A stretch of DNA of 64,000 nucleotides, taken from positions 1 to 64,000 of the forward strand of contig JACCGJ010019906.1 of NCBI GenBank assembly GCA_013407085.1. Direction: 5' to 3'. Below are positions 44,278-54,900 of the stretch, in pieces. The notes below the pieces were generated by a model. It ran no database searches. It was not told the DNA's origin and was given only the letters and a program-made list of their open reading frames with translations. The position numbers were made by a program, and so were the translations under genes. The DNA comes from Atriophallophorus winterbourni (Eukaryota > Platyhelminthes > Trematoda > Plagiorchiida > Microphallidae). Each line of letters opens with the position of its first letter. Within the stretch, counting starts at the first letter, position 1.

Positions 44278-45417
44278 TTAGGAGATAGGGACTAAAGGCC
44301 TGTTATTCAATATGCGCTCTACTTCAATCAATGCTGTCAACAAAGTCTCTTCCGAGGGAATTTGTTCAATGCACATGCCAGCCAGCGCTCTTCTTGTCGA
44401 TCGAATTAGACGCTCCCAAACTCCCCTTCTATGACTTGCGTGTGGTGGGTTAAGATGCCACTGTATTCCTCGAGATGAAAGGTTTTTGATGGCGACCGAA
44501 TCATTGATATTCCTTATCCAAGCACGAAACGATTTATTAGCACCAACAAATTTTTTTCCGTTATCAGAATATATATTCTCTGGGGCACCGTGACGGGCGA
44601 TGAACCGAAACAAAGCCATTATAAATGAATCGGTTGTCAAGGAGTGTGCGACCTCAATATGCACTGCTCGGCATTGTAAACACGTGAATAAACATCCATA
44701 ACGCTTTTCTATCGATCGACCACGTTTGACATTGAACGGACCAAAGTAATCGAGACCAATGTTAGCAAATGGGTGTCTACCGGAAATCGCTTGAACCGAC
44801 ATTAACTCGTTTTGCTTAGTAGCGTTCAGTCTTTTACATACCAAACACTTGCTCAATGCACGCTTCACAGGGGATAATCCGTCAATCAACCAGTACCTTT
44901 CCCGCAACATGCACAACGTATGCATAGGACCAGCATGTCCTTCAATAATGTGCGTATGAATAATAATCAATTCAGTAATATGATTTCTCTTCGACAATAT
45001 AATAGGATGTTTACCGGCTTCACTGAGGTTCGAATTCCGTAGCCTTGCTCCGACGTGAAGAATACCACAATCCGAGAATGGTCGTAATTTGTGTAATGAT
45101 TTCGGAATACATTTACGATTAACACAATTCTTCTGTATTCCGAAGCAATCCCCTTGCACTAGTATTACAATGTTCGACGCTGCACTACGAAGCTCACGGA
45201 CGCGCAATGACCCAAGTAAAAGGGAAGAATTTCCACGATTTCCGAACATCGTTTTTATATATTCTATAAAACGAAGCAACCATGCTATCGAGCGCACTAA
45301 CTTCATCCAGCTGGAGAATCTCTGCAGCATATGTAGTAATTTATTTTCTGAAGTCGATGCTGATAAATTACACGCCGTACGTTTAACCTCAACGTTCTCC
45401 ACAGGAACATCATACAT
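44278..45417 (-). CDS. Integrase of the BEL/Pao element
   Basis: 379-codon frame. The N-terminal HHCC finger is at about residues 156/161 (HIIEGH) and 191/194 (CLVC). The DDE core has LDYFGPF (Asp223), SDNGKKF (Asp285) and GVWERLI (Glu335), all three acidic residues kept. The frame stops in ALIEVERILNNRPLVPIS; the usual Pao C-terminal block (ERWLPTLQ.R.KW.., PGDVVLV) is still visible in another frame at about 44130-43990. The integrase is thus cut short of its C-terminal domain by a shift. Confidence 0.85.
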   Translation of the reverse strand: MYDVPVENVEVKRTACNLSASTSENKLLHMLQRFSSWMKLVRSIAWLLRFIEYIKTMFGNRGNSSLLLGSLRVRELRSAASNIVILVQGDCFGIQKNCVNRKCIPKSLHKLRPFSDCGILHVGARLRNSNLSEAGKHPIILSKRNHITELIIIHTHIIEGHAGPMHTLCMLRERYWLIDGLSPVKRALSKCLVCKRLNATKQNELMSVQAISGRHPFANIGLDYFGPFNVKRGRSIEKRYGCLFTCLQCRAVHIEVAHSLTTDSFIMALFRFIARHGAPENIYSDNGKKFVGANKSFRAWIRNINDSVAIKNLSSRGIQWHLNPPHASHRRGVWERLIRSTRRALAGMCIEQIPSEETLLTALIEVERILNNRPLVPIS

Positions 45418-46156
45418 TGCTTGCTGGCCATTTCGCCGGTTCCTCGTGTAAAAAGTCTGGCCCGTTCAACCAAAATTCTCGTTTTACCATATCCGTTACG
45501 CCACGTGATGTCATGTCAGCCGGATTAAGTTCTGTTCGCATGTGTCGCCATTGGGTCGTTATTGTATGTTCATGGAACATTGTTAGCCTATTGGCTACAA
45601 ATGTTGCGAAACGAGATGACTCATCATGTATATAATACAGGACTGTCATTGAGTCTGTCCAAAAGTTTACATCCTTGATGTGATTTCCAAACGTTCGTTT
45701 CAATAGCAAATATATTCGTACTGCAAGCACAGCAGCTTGTAATTCGAGTCTCGGAATAGAAACCGTTTTTAAAGGATTGACTCTTGACTTTGAAAATAAA
45801 AGACGTGCAGGTGAAACGAATCCTTTATCAAAGGTATGACCATATGCCACTGCTCCGTGACCAATTTCAGATGCATCGCAAAATATATGTAAATATATTT
45901 GCGTATCAAGCTGGTTATACCCACCAATACAACGAGTTACTCGAAGCTCCTTGGCAGAGCGTAAGGATGATATCCATCTATCGAATAGCAACACAATATC
46001 ATCAGGAATCCTTTCATCACAACCCAACTTTCTCCTGCAAATGCATTGTAATAAATGCTTTCCGGGCAGAATCCATGGACTCATTAACCCAAGAGGATCG
46101 TACAGACTGCTGACCATGGACAGTATTCCTCTTCTCGTCAATTCTCGATCAGGCAT
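45410..46156 (-). CDS. RNase H region of the BEL/Pao element
   Basis: 248-codon frame: RGILSMVSSLYDPLGLMSP, the hallmark Pao linker, then HIFCDASEIGHGAVAY (RNase H first Asp), IPRLELQAAVLAVR (Glu) and NFWTDSMTVLYYI (Asp), and a later RTELNPADMTSRG motif. It ends near the integrase frame with a small overlap, the integrase being in another frame. Confidence 0.85.
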   Translation of the reverse strand: MPDRELTRRGILSMVSSLYDPLGLMSPWILPGKHLLQCICRRKLGCDERIPDDIVLLFDRWISSLRSAKELRVTRCIGGYNQLDTQIYLHIFCDASEIGHGAVAYGHTFDKGFVSPARLLFSKSRVNPLKTVSIPRLELQAAVLAVRIYLLLKRTFGNHIKDVNFWTDSMTVLYYIHDESSRFATFVANRLTMFHEHTITTQWRHMRTELNPADMTSRGVTDMVKREFWLNGPDFLHEEPAKWPASNV

Positions 46157-46280
46157 ATTGAACTCCAGTGTAAATTCATCATTAGATGCGTTCCATATTA
46201 CTCACAACATTCTTTCGATACACGGTTTGTCCTCCCCTATCACCCGAACATGAGGAGCCAGTTCGTGTATCGGCATAGAC

Positions 46281-46954
46281 TCAAGCAACAGATGATAGCC
46301 ATTTCGTCAATTTGAACCCACCAAGTTCCAATAACTCACTGAGCTGCCGTATCACTCTTATTGCTTCTTCTCGAGATGGCACCGAAATCAAGCAGTCGTC
46401 CACATAGAAGTTAGTATGTACATATTTACTGATTCTGTCTTCAAACTTATGTCCAAACTGTTCTACAGTTCTGCGTAACGCATAAGTTGCACAAAATGGT
46501 GATGAAGTAGCCCCAAATGGATGCACTGTCATCCGGTACGCTTTAATGTGCGACGTCATGTCATTATTCGACCACCAAAGCAGTCTTAATGCGTCTCGGT
46601 CCGCCTGCGGCACACCCACTTGCAGAAACATTTCTTTAATGTCAGCCCGAACGCATACTTGTGTAACCGGAAACGTAGAAGGACCTCAACCAAGTTCGTT
46701 GTCAGGTTCGGACCCTGTAACAACATGTCGTTCAAGCAGACGTGGTTATACTTCGCTGCACAATCAAACACAATTCTACGCTTCTCCGGTTTCCGTGGAT
46801 TCAGTACCGGGTGATGTGGCAAGTACCAAACACGTGTCGGACGCTCAATAGTAGCCGCAATATCCTCGATGTGTCCGGATTCGAAGTGATGTCGCAATAC
46901 TTCAACATATCGTAAATACAACTGTCCATCTCTTTCAAAACGGCGTTTTAACAT
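46281..46954 (-). pseudogene. Reverse transcriptase of the BEL/Pao element, split by a frame shift
   Basis: Frame 46954-46586 carries VWYLPHHPVLNPRKPEKRRIVFD and LNDMLLQGPNLT; an overlapping frame 46631-46281 carries FLQVGV, HPFGATSSPFCA and the catalytic YVDD (about 46395-46405), then ELGGFKLTKW. The order and wording are those of Pao RTs. The shift lies near 46620. Confidence 0.85.
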
Positions 46955-47457
46955 GCTAAGCCTCTTTAAGGCTTACTGATAATTATCATCCAATTGAATA
47001 TCAGGTTTTTTCCATGGAAGAGGTACCTGAAAATGCCGTCAACTAATGAGGATTTTTCTACTATACGTAACGCAGATCCATCATTACGAGAGAGAGTCGT
47101 ATCTTCCACACAAAGATCGGCGAACTCTCCGTCATACAACTTGGTTAGTTTGTCGAGCACATCTTGTGTTTGTGCGGTGAGAACACTTACATGATTAACA
47201 ACTCTCGAACGATCAGTTGGTTCTTGTAACACCCATCCAAGTAACGTCTTGGTAGCAATGGCTGCTTTCGACCACTTAAACGTTGTTCAAGCACCCAATG
47301 CGCTTCCGGTACGTTACAGCCAATTTGCAAAGTTATTTCTCTCCCCACATTGAAAACTTCAGATCTCTCAAATGTGCATACCTCGCGCTGATCATATTCG
47401 GGGAATTCAGCACTGCTTCAGGTAACTTGGAAACCGTGTAAGCTTGGGCTACATGGA

Positions 47458-48861
47458 TTATTTCATCCCGTCTACCGAATGCACATCGAAACTTAACAAC
47501 GAGCTTTTCAAGTTTCGATGTAGACCAAGTGTTGTAATCGACACATCAACTGGCGCACTAGGCATACAAATTTTCTCAACAAAATTCTGCGAGATCAAAG
47601 TTGTATCAGAGCCATTGTCAAGTAAAGCCACGACTGGAACAAGTCCAACTGGCGTGTCAGTGTTCACTGTCAGGTAACCTAAGCTTACTGCTGTACTGAG
47701 AGCAGTAGCACTGCAGTTTATAGTTTTCAGTTGCTCATTAGGGCGATCATAATGCAGCGAAGAATGGTGTCGTCTACTACAACCTTCAACGGGACAAGTA
47801 TTCGTAACCTTGCAATCGAATGCCCTGTGAGACCGGCATAAGCAAACGTAACATATTCCATGCTGCTTAGTCATATTCCATCTGGCTTTTACGTCAGCCT
47901 CCTGATAAACAGGACAATCTTCTATTTTATGAGACCCTCTACATTGGTAGCATTCAACTAGCATTGGCCTTGGTTCTCTTGTAGTCAGAAACACCCTCCT
48001 TCCTTCTGGCATTCTTGGTTTTTCCGATGGCTTCGAAGAGACAGATGTTCTATCTATTAGCATGCCAAATCTGCTCCTGGCAATTCTTGCTCTACGAGAT
48101 ACGAACTCGGTCGGACTGGCAAAATCAACTTCTGAACCGTCAGCAAGAATTGTATCCGCTGTCTCAGCCCACTGCTGTTGTAACGCAACAGGGAAGCATT
48201 TCACTAATCCTTCCAAAGTTGTGACTGAATTCAAATCAGCGTCACACTTCATTTGTTTCAATGTGATTTGGCAATTTTCCATTTTTATGGCCAAATCAGA
48301 CAAACCATCGACTTTGTTGAAAAGTCTTCTGGCTTCATCAAGCAACTCCTCCAATGTTGACCTGGCAATTACATGCGGTAGCCCAAACAAATCTTTCAAA
48401 ATCATCTTTGCCCGCGTATAATTCTCAGTGGGTTGTAGCATGACACATGCATCAATGGCATTTCGAGCATTGCCCTAACAATAATACATCAAATACAACA
48501 GTCGCTGGCCTGGATCCATAAACCTCGACTCAATGAAACATTCGAACTGTTTCAGGAACTTCCAATAGTCTATTGGATTACCGTCAAAGTAGGATAATTC
48601 TACTTTAGGCAATCCGATACTCATGTTCATCGCTGGTTGCAAATAGCTTACCGCCGAGTCGAAACCTTCAGTTTTGCTGCTTGTACCGGCGATCAAGTTT
48701 TCTTCTTCAGCGACTCCTCGTCGTTCCATTGTCAAACGCTCTATCGTTGATCTAGCAGCATCTAAATCGCGCTTTAATTGCAACTCTAGTTGAGAACTTG
48801 CAATGCTATCTCTATCATCATCGTTTGCCTTAGAAGCTATCTTAGAAGATATTTTAGGCAT
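47458..48861 (-). pseudogene. Gag and protease region of the BEL/Pao element
   Basis: One frame of 468 codons interrupted only by TAG at 48475-48477. The first part has a coiled-coil-like LELQLKRDLDAARSTIERL and the FDGNPIDYWKFLKQFE block typical of Pao gag. After the stop, a CYQCRGSHKIEDCPVY zinc knuckle and a second Cys/His cluster (CYVCLCRSHRAFDC..CPVEGCSRRHH) precede the protease active site LLDNGSDTTLIS (around 47640-47600). The frame ends at 47458, where a small shift is needed to continue. Confidence 0.85.
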
Positions 48862-49204
48862 ACTAAATGAAACGATATACGAAAATGTTCCAAAACGACA
48901 ATAAATAAATAAAAGAGGACGTCACCAAAGTTGTGAACAGGGATTGACTGTCGAACGTTCAATGTCACGACGATCGGGGAGTTCTTCGCCAATTTTTGCT
49001 CAATATAGCTTCAATTGAACGAACCAAAATGCGTATTTTCTCCGGTTGAGACAAATACTGTACCAGTCAGAAGACAAGTTGTGATGCGAATCCAATTGAA
49101 ACGATCCAACTTGAGCACAGAAACCGAATTGATGCAATTCACGAATTGAGTACTTCTCGCCAAGTTCGAGAAGAATCAAATTCCAAATTAAGTACTGTAT
49201 TGTC

Positions 49205-49771
49205 TGTGACGTGAGTTACGCGTAGTCCACCCGTTTCTTATTTCGACAAATTCAAAACAACGATTGGGATATTCTACGGTACTGTAATTAACAACAATTA
49301 CAACAAAAATAACTATACAAACCTTAATTGTATAGGAACGTCACAGCAACAATGGAGCCAAATACTCCAGAATCAAATTCAATTCAAACAAAAGACGACC
49401 TGATATAAAAATAAGAAGAATCAATTTACCAAAATGTCGTCCAAACTTTCTGTGACAATCAAAAATGACACTCAAAATAGCGTCCAAAATCAAGCAAAAT
49501 ACTGAAGCTCAAAATGGCAACCAAATTTCGCAACAATGACCAACAATGGCAAAAACAATAAAATTAAAACAAACATTTGACCAAAGGCGTGTACAGAAAA
49601 GATTTACAGTAACAGAAATAATTACAAAAAGAAAATTTCTATATCAAAATACTGTAGGAAAATTGAACACAAGCAAAATCTATTTCACAAAATTCAGGTT
49701 TTGTAACTAGGTTCAAAATAAAAGGAATGTTGAAGGGAAAGGGAGAATTTCAAGCTACTTTGAACCTTAAA
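49205..49771 (-). repeat. 5' LTR of the BEL/Pao element
   Basis: Second LTR copy. Its first two bases in sense are TT rather than TG, an apparent mutation, whereas the CA end is intact. Internal sequence starts at 49204 in sense (GACAATACAG); the primer-binding site is not obvious. Confidence 0.85.
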
Positions 49772-50339
49772 ATTTGTCCTCATTTCCCGAGCCTATGTTC
49801 AAGCAAAATTTGGAACATGTTGACAACTGCTAAGTGATAACTGTTATAAATAAATAACTCTACACCTATTGGAACGATATACTGTCTAGACATAAATTTT
49901 TCTCGAATATGTTTCCCGCACCACACTATACATTTTATTAGTTTTCTTATTTATCCAAGCCGCCCAAATATAAATCCCAAATATTGTTTATGTTCGTCGC
50001 TTTCTTGTTAAATTACTTGATTCTTGCAATTTTGAAGTCAATATTCGAGTTCATAGTTTAGTGATATTTTCTGATTCTCAAAGCTTACTCTCAAGCCTTT
50101 GAGTTATTCAAGCACAGCTTCATCTCTGCTGACCAAAAATGTGTGGAAACACTGAATTGCTATTTTTTATTTTGTTAAATAGCTTCATAGTTTTATCCAA
50201 ACTCAGCGTTTCTTACGTTAAATGTAACTAATATTGGTATATCTCAAATAATAATAATAATTAGTAATAATAATTTTAGAGATATCTGAGATTGTAATTA
50301 TCTTAGACAAATAATGGCGACATTGGGTAATTAACCCTG
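49772..50339. other. AT-rich spacer
   Basis: No feature recognised; an AATAAT tract lies at 50250-50275. Confidence 0.4.
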
Positions 50340-50415
50340 CATGTGTTTGTGTCTACTCATCAGTACCAAGCCTTTGAAATATTCACAAAGCTTATCACAA
50401 CGGTCCACATTGGAA

Positions 50416-50460
50416 GCACTGGACTCGAGTTTCGCTCTTATTAGAGCTCATCAGCAGTGC
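50416..50460 (-). ncRNA. Type I hammerhead ribozyme, all core elements intact
   Basis: Minus strand: stem I 5' strand GCACTG (50460-50455); CTGATGA (50454-50448); stem II GCTCT-AATA-AGAGC (50447-50434), five perfect pairs; GAAA (50433-50430). Then a short stem III in CTCGAG, T and the cleavage base C at 50422; stem I 3' strand CAGTGC (50421-50416), six perfect pairs. Cleavage is expected between 50422 and 50421. Every conserved core nucleotide of the hammerhead consensus is present. Confidence 0.85.
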
Positions 50461-50471
50461 ATATCCTGTCT

Positions 50472-50540
50472 CGGGTCCGACTCGAACCCAGGACCTTCAC
50501 ATTGTAGTCTCATGCCTTACGGCCTGAGCTACCGACCCCC
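50472..50540 (-). promoter_or_regulatory. tRNA-like head with Pol III A and B boxes
   Basis: Minus strand from GGGGGTCGG: A box TAGCTCAGGCC (50531-50521) and B box GGTTCGAGTCG (50488-50478), spaced as in a tRNA. The ends GGGTC and GACCC can pair like an acceptor stem. The anticodon arm is poor, so it is a SINE head, not a working tRNA gene. Confidence 0.75.
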
Positions 50541-50545
50541 GTTTG

Positions 50546-51210
50546 ACCGATTGCGATTAAGTCTTCATGAATGTCTCTCCAGACCCAGCAGTTTTTCCTA
50601 CTGAGAAGCAATCTCGTTTTGTTGACTCATTTAGGACTTTGAACTAGATGACGAGCAGCAATTCATTTCCAACCTTGAAGTATTCAAAGTGCAGGGTTTA
50701 TAAGTTTAATAAATATTACCTTGGGGTATTGATTAGTGGAACGTTGAGCTGTACATTTCACAAAAATGTTTATGGAACGGCGAGCAGATTGTTGGGCATC
50801 CTTCGAGGATTATTAGATAGAATCTCGCTGGCAATGTTTCCAAGTATAATAAACTTTACCTTCATTCAGTGATATGTTATTCGGTAGAGGTCTGAACTTT
50901 CAGGCTGTGGATAAAATTTATCAAAGAGCGACAAAGTTTGTTATGGGTCTTTGTAATGTTCCGTAGAGTGGAAATTCTGATGTTTAAGTCTATGTGATTT
51001 TACTCAAATAAGAATACGCCACGATATAATTCTAACCTATAAAATTGTGTCTGCTAAGTATACTCACTAAGACACCTATATATACTTTATCCCTCTACAT
51101 TCTAAGTTCACGTATAGACCGTCGGCGCCATGTTTTACCTTGTTTGGAATTTAATGCCTCAAAATTGGATGGACGTTTTGTGAATGACTATATTTGAAGC
51201 AAAAGTGAAC
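50546..51210 (+). pseudogene. Decayed CR1/Jockey-type reverse transcriptase C-terminus
   Basis: Plus strand: YYLGVLISGTLSCTFHKNV (50723-50780), VDKIYQRATKFVMGL (50909-50955), then a frame with ASKLDGRFVNDYI near 51155. These are the post-catalytic KDLGV..S...F..H, RIQRRATKLV and late NAFRLDGR-like blocks. Stops throughout. Confidence 0.6.
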
Positions 51211-51713
51211 CTACATATGCAAATGACCATCATTCGTGAGCAGTTCATTTGACATGCTTGTTATAAAATATTTTCCACATTTTTATTCAGAATTCAATCC
51301 GATTTTTTCCATAAATCCATAAATCATTGAAACTTTGGACGCCAGATCATTCGAAGTAAGATAACTGATGGAGGAACATAGTGTTGGCTAATCCCGTAAT
51401 ACCGATATTATCAATTTCCGAAAAAAATGCGTCTACGTTAGGTCTACATATGATTGTTTTCAAGATAAATGAACTTCAAATGTTATTTCATCTCAAAGAT
51501 TTGTGAGTTTTCATTGATTGATTTCACTGCATATTGCGCTAAATCTGAACAGTGATGATTGCCTGCTGAAGTCATGCTGTTACGCCTGATAGGAATAGAT
51601 TGCCTGCTCTCATCTTGAAAGCTGTACTCCGTTCACCAGCGCGAATACAAGCAATAAGAGGCCAGAATTTTGTTTGGTTGTATAAATATTTTTTTAATGA
51701 ATCATTGAAGTGT
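51211..51713. other. Spacer downstream of LRRC27
   Basis: No feature recognised. Confidence 0.4.
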
Positions 51714-51719
51714 TTTATT
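51714..51719 (-). promoter_or_regulatory. Likely poly(A) signal of the LRRC27-type gene
   Basis: TTTATT on the plus strand, i.e. AATAAA in the gene's sense, about 150 bases after the proposed stop codon. Confidence 0.5.
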
Positions 51720-51866
51720 CGGTTCATCTATTATTATTCACATGAATAAAGGATTGAACATCATTTTCCGATCCGAAAGGCAATTGACGGTCATTAAAGT
51801 AACCGCGTATGTTTTTCTGTTGTTGCATCTAATCGAAACATTCAAGTTTGTACTCTGTAGATCAAG

Positions 51867-51950
51867 TTAAAACAGATCGCGTCTGTTTGACCCGTGAAAC
51901 AGTTGTAGTGTCTCCAATCTTCTGGTCACAAACTGGTGCAACCGAATGGC
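51867..51950 (-). CDS. LRRC27: LRRC27-type terminal exon (exon 9)
   Basis: Acceptor CCTCGTTTGTAAG, then AIRLHQFVTRRLETLQLFHG to TAA at 51867-51869, 27 codons, phase 0 with exon 8, continuing its helix. It is the weakest exon because it is short. Confidence 0.55.
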   Translation of the reverse strand, partial: AIRLHQFVTRRLETLQLFHGSNRRDLF

Positions 51951-54900
51951 CTTACAAACGAGGAAAAATAAATGAAAAAATGATTACAGGAAGGTAATAG
52001 AGTATTTTATTTGAAGCAAATTATAGAAATCTACAATTATCAGCTCAGGTCTAAGTTGATACATCACTTTAGGCAATTGTTATGAATGTAGGTAATAAGT
52101 TATGAAGTAACTTTACGGTCTAATGTTTAACGTAAGCACAAAGTGACCACAATTATGCTGCTTAATCTAATTAGTTAAATACACAGCGTTTATTTGCGTG
52201 AGCTGAAGCTTACACATTGAGAAATCACTCAAAATAAATGAAAAAACGAACAATAGCCCTCATAATTCACGTTTACATGCTAATTATCACAAACATCACG
52301 ACTGATTTCATGCTGCTTGCACTCATAGCTTAGGGAGAGTACTATGGGAGCTAAATGTCTGTTTTTATCGACCTGAATAATTTGCATTAATCAATTCGAT
52401 CACATGTGCCCGAACACGTATAGATCGAGTTTAAACCCATAATGAACAAAAATTCTCATTTGTATGCATTTACAACATGCACACACCATGACCGATTTCG
52501 TGCTGTTTGAACTCATCAAGTAGGGACAGTAAGATTACAATCCGCATGCGCTTGAAATAGTGAAAGAAGCAACGAAACCGGTCGTGGGCTGTGTGCTGGA
52601 AATGCATGCAAATGAGCATTTTTGTTCATCATCATGAGTTTAAACCCTGTCTACATGTGATCAGGCACGTGTGATTGGATAAGTTGGTCGTATCAATCTT
52701 ATCCAAAAGTAGCATACAAGCGCAGCTTGTTTACCAATCTTCCACTGTTTCAAGCGCATGCGGATCCTGATCGTACTGTCTGTACCTGATACAGCACGAA
52801 ACCAGTTGTGGAGTGTGTGTGATGGAAGCGCATATAAAATGAGCATTTTTGTGCATCAATTTTATTACGATTATTTGAAAGCTTAAATTCCCGAAACTAT
52901 TTAATTCAACATTGAAGCCATGTGGTAGAAAAAGCATTTAAATAAATGATAACCACAGATCAAAATATAGGTAAAATATATACGTATAAATAGTAATAAT
53001 CGGTCCTCATGACTGATTTAACACAGAGAAATGATTTGCCAATAGGTGGGAGTAATACCGGGGTTAGCTTGCATATAATTGTCAAGATCCGATTTGAATA
53101 CAACTAAACTAGTGGATTCACTTAATCGGCTTGTGTGGAATTCCAGAGAAGCACACACAAACTTGAGGCAGTTCAGCGAGATGCATTTTAAATGAAAAAC
53201 GTGAAAATATGCTTGGGCTATGTTGATAACACTAAAACTTACCGAATCCAAATTGTTTTTCGCAACTGTCAGTTCATTCTTCAATTCGTGTTGCTCATTG
53301 GGCATCGGGAGCATTCCATGTTCAACCACGTGGTTCAAATGTTTGGTCACTTGATCGATCAATTTTCTATCTCGTTCGATGCTACAGCAATAAATCAATT
53401 AACTGTGGGCAAGTGAATTTGAAGATAGTTGTGTGTGTGCGTGTTTAAGTGCAGCTTACTTTCCTAATTCCAGTGCCAAAACAACATTGGGATCCAGGTT
53501 TGGTGGACGTGGTTCGGGTTCAATTCCGTAGTGTCTAAAATCTTGCAATTCACGATTATCGATCATTTTCAACCCCGTTTTGGTGACATCAAACGGAGCG
53601 TTAAGAACGCGAATATTTGATTCTGCAACAAGGAATACCAGTTGGTATACATTAGAAATGTTTTTACTCGTGTAACGTTGCTATTTGATAAGCAGCCGAT
53701 CAGACTCCCATCCCTAAATGATGTAAGCTTTCCAGCAAGCGACTTGTTGCCAGGATTGATAGAATATATAAAACCAAAATGATTCTTTGGTATGAAATAA
53801 ACTCGATATTTAGATGACATCTCGCAAGAATTTAGATATTATAATTTCAAATGTCATCGATATGGAGCTGATCGTTTAGAAATCAATTTTATGGAATCTA
53901 GAGCGGTAAATATCGAACAACTTAAATGGGTTAAGTAATTAGTCAAGTTTATCCATACGTTTGACCTATCACAATAGGCTTTCACCATTAGATCTCCGTA
54001 GATTTTTGCTCATGTTTGAACCAATTGAATAGAAACGATGCACTAATTTAAGATTGAACCGATTTACGATGAAGAAGGGCGAGAACTGAAAAGCTTGACA
54101 ACTAACTTCAAGCTAATTCATGCGTATAACGTCTGCCTAGACACCGAAATCAAAAAGTGAATGGACAGAACGCTTTAAAGCGTTTCAGACCGTGGATCAG
54201 AAACCCTCGATGTTGTTTTATTGGAACATTGTGTTTAGTAATACAAACAAATTTTAGCATTGATTTCTAGCCGAGCTTTGTTTACCACTTTTTCACAATT
54301 GTACTACTGACTGAAATTATAGTTTCGGTCTCCAAATGATGACGACAAACAGCCAGAAACAAGTTCTGAGTGTAATTGCGGGGTAGAGTACACAAAAATT
54401 TATTAAATGCCTGTTCTATTATATCCGTAGATACTTCTCAATCGGTAAATATTTTATTTGGGATGGTTTTATGTCAATTGAAAATTCAGTACACGCTACT
54501 AGTGTGTGAGGCTACTGTTGATGGAGATGGTATCTGAGTAACACAATGTATTGTAAAATTAATTGTCGTTTCAAAGCGCACATGTCGTCTTACACAATGA
54601 AGAAAAATCGTTCTTTATTTGACATACGAACAATTGATAAACAAAGAAAACGTTGTCTTTTGGTATATTAAAAATTAGTGGCTTTACTGTTCAAACATTT
54701 TCTAACATCACTTGATTGTTGATGGTCACGCGGAAAATGATCGCGCGCTTCCTACTGCTAAAATCACAGAACCGTTGTGAAAGCACGTCATAAACCGGTT
54801 GTGAGGATTGAACATAAGGGACTAGTGGGAGCTAGCCATGAAATCGCCCGACACATTTTCCGTGTTTCTCTTTCCTCAACCTCGTTTTATTTTACAAAAA

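Larger units (their letters stand above)
43075..49771 (-). mobile_element. BEL/Pao-type LTR retrotransposon, full length but broken
   Basis: About 6.7 kb bounded by two direct LTRs of about 565 bases. In sense (minus) order the internal region carries gag with zinc knuckles, protease, reverse transcriptase, RNase H and integrase, the BEL/Pao order. At least one nonsense codon in gag and several frame shifts between gag, protease, RT and RNase H make it non-autonomous. The schistosome Pao element Sinbad is the obvious comparison. I found no convincing target-site duplication. Confidence 0.9.
50340..50545 (-). repeat. tRNA-derived SINE with embedded hammerhead ribozyme (Sm-alpha-like)
   Basis: On the minus strand a tRNA-like head (50540-50472) is followed by a hammerhead (50460-50416) and a short unique body to about 50340. 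This is the plan of the schistosome Sm-alpha SINE-like family: a Pol III promoter derived from tRNA and a self-cleaving hammerhead. Confidence 0.75.

Noticed and set aside
44069..44281. Plus-strand frames across the BEL/Pao element
   Set aside because: Shadows of the minus-strand integrase and its C-terminal part.
50351..50367. Second CTGATGAG on the minus strand, near 50360
   Set aside because: No GAAA, stem II or pairing strands follow; chance match to the core heptamer.
50472..50540. A functional tRNA gene
   Set aside because: The A and B boxes are good but the anticodon arm does not fold properly, and the segment is followed by a hammerhead; better explained as a SINE head.
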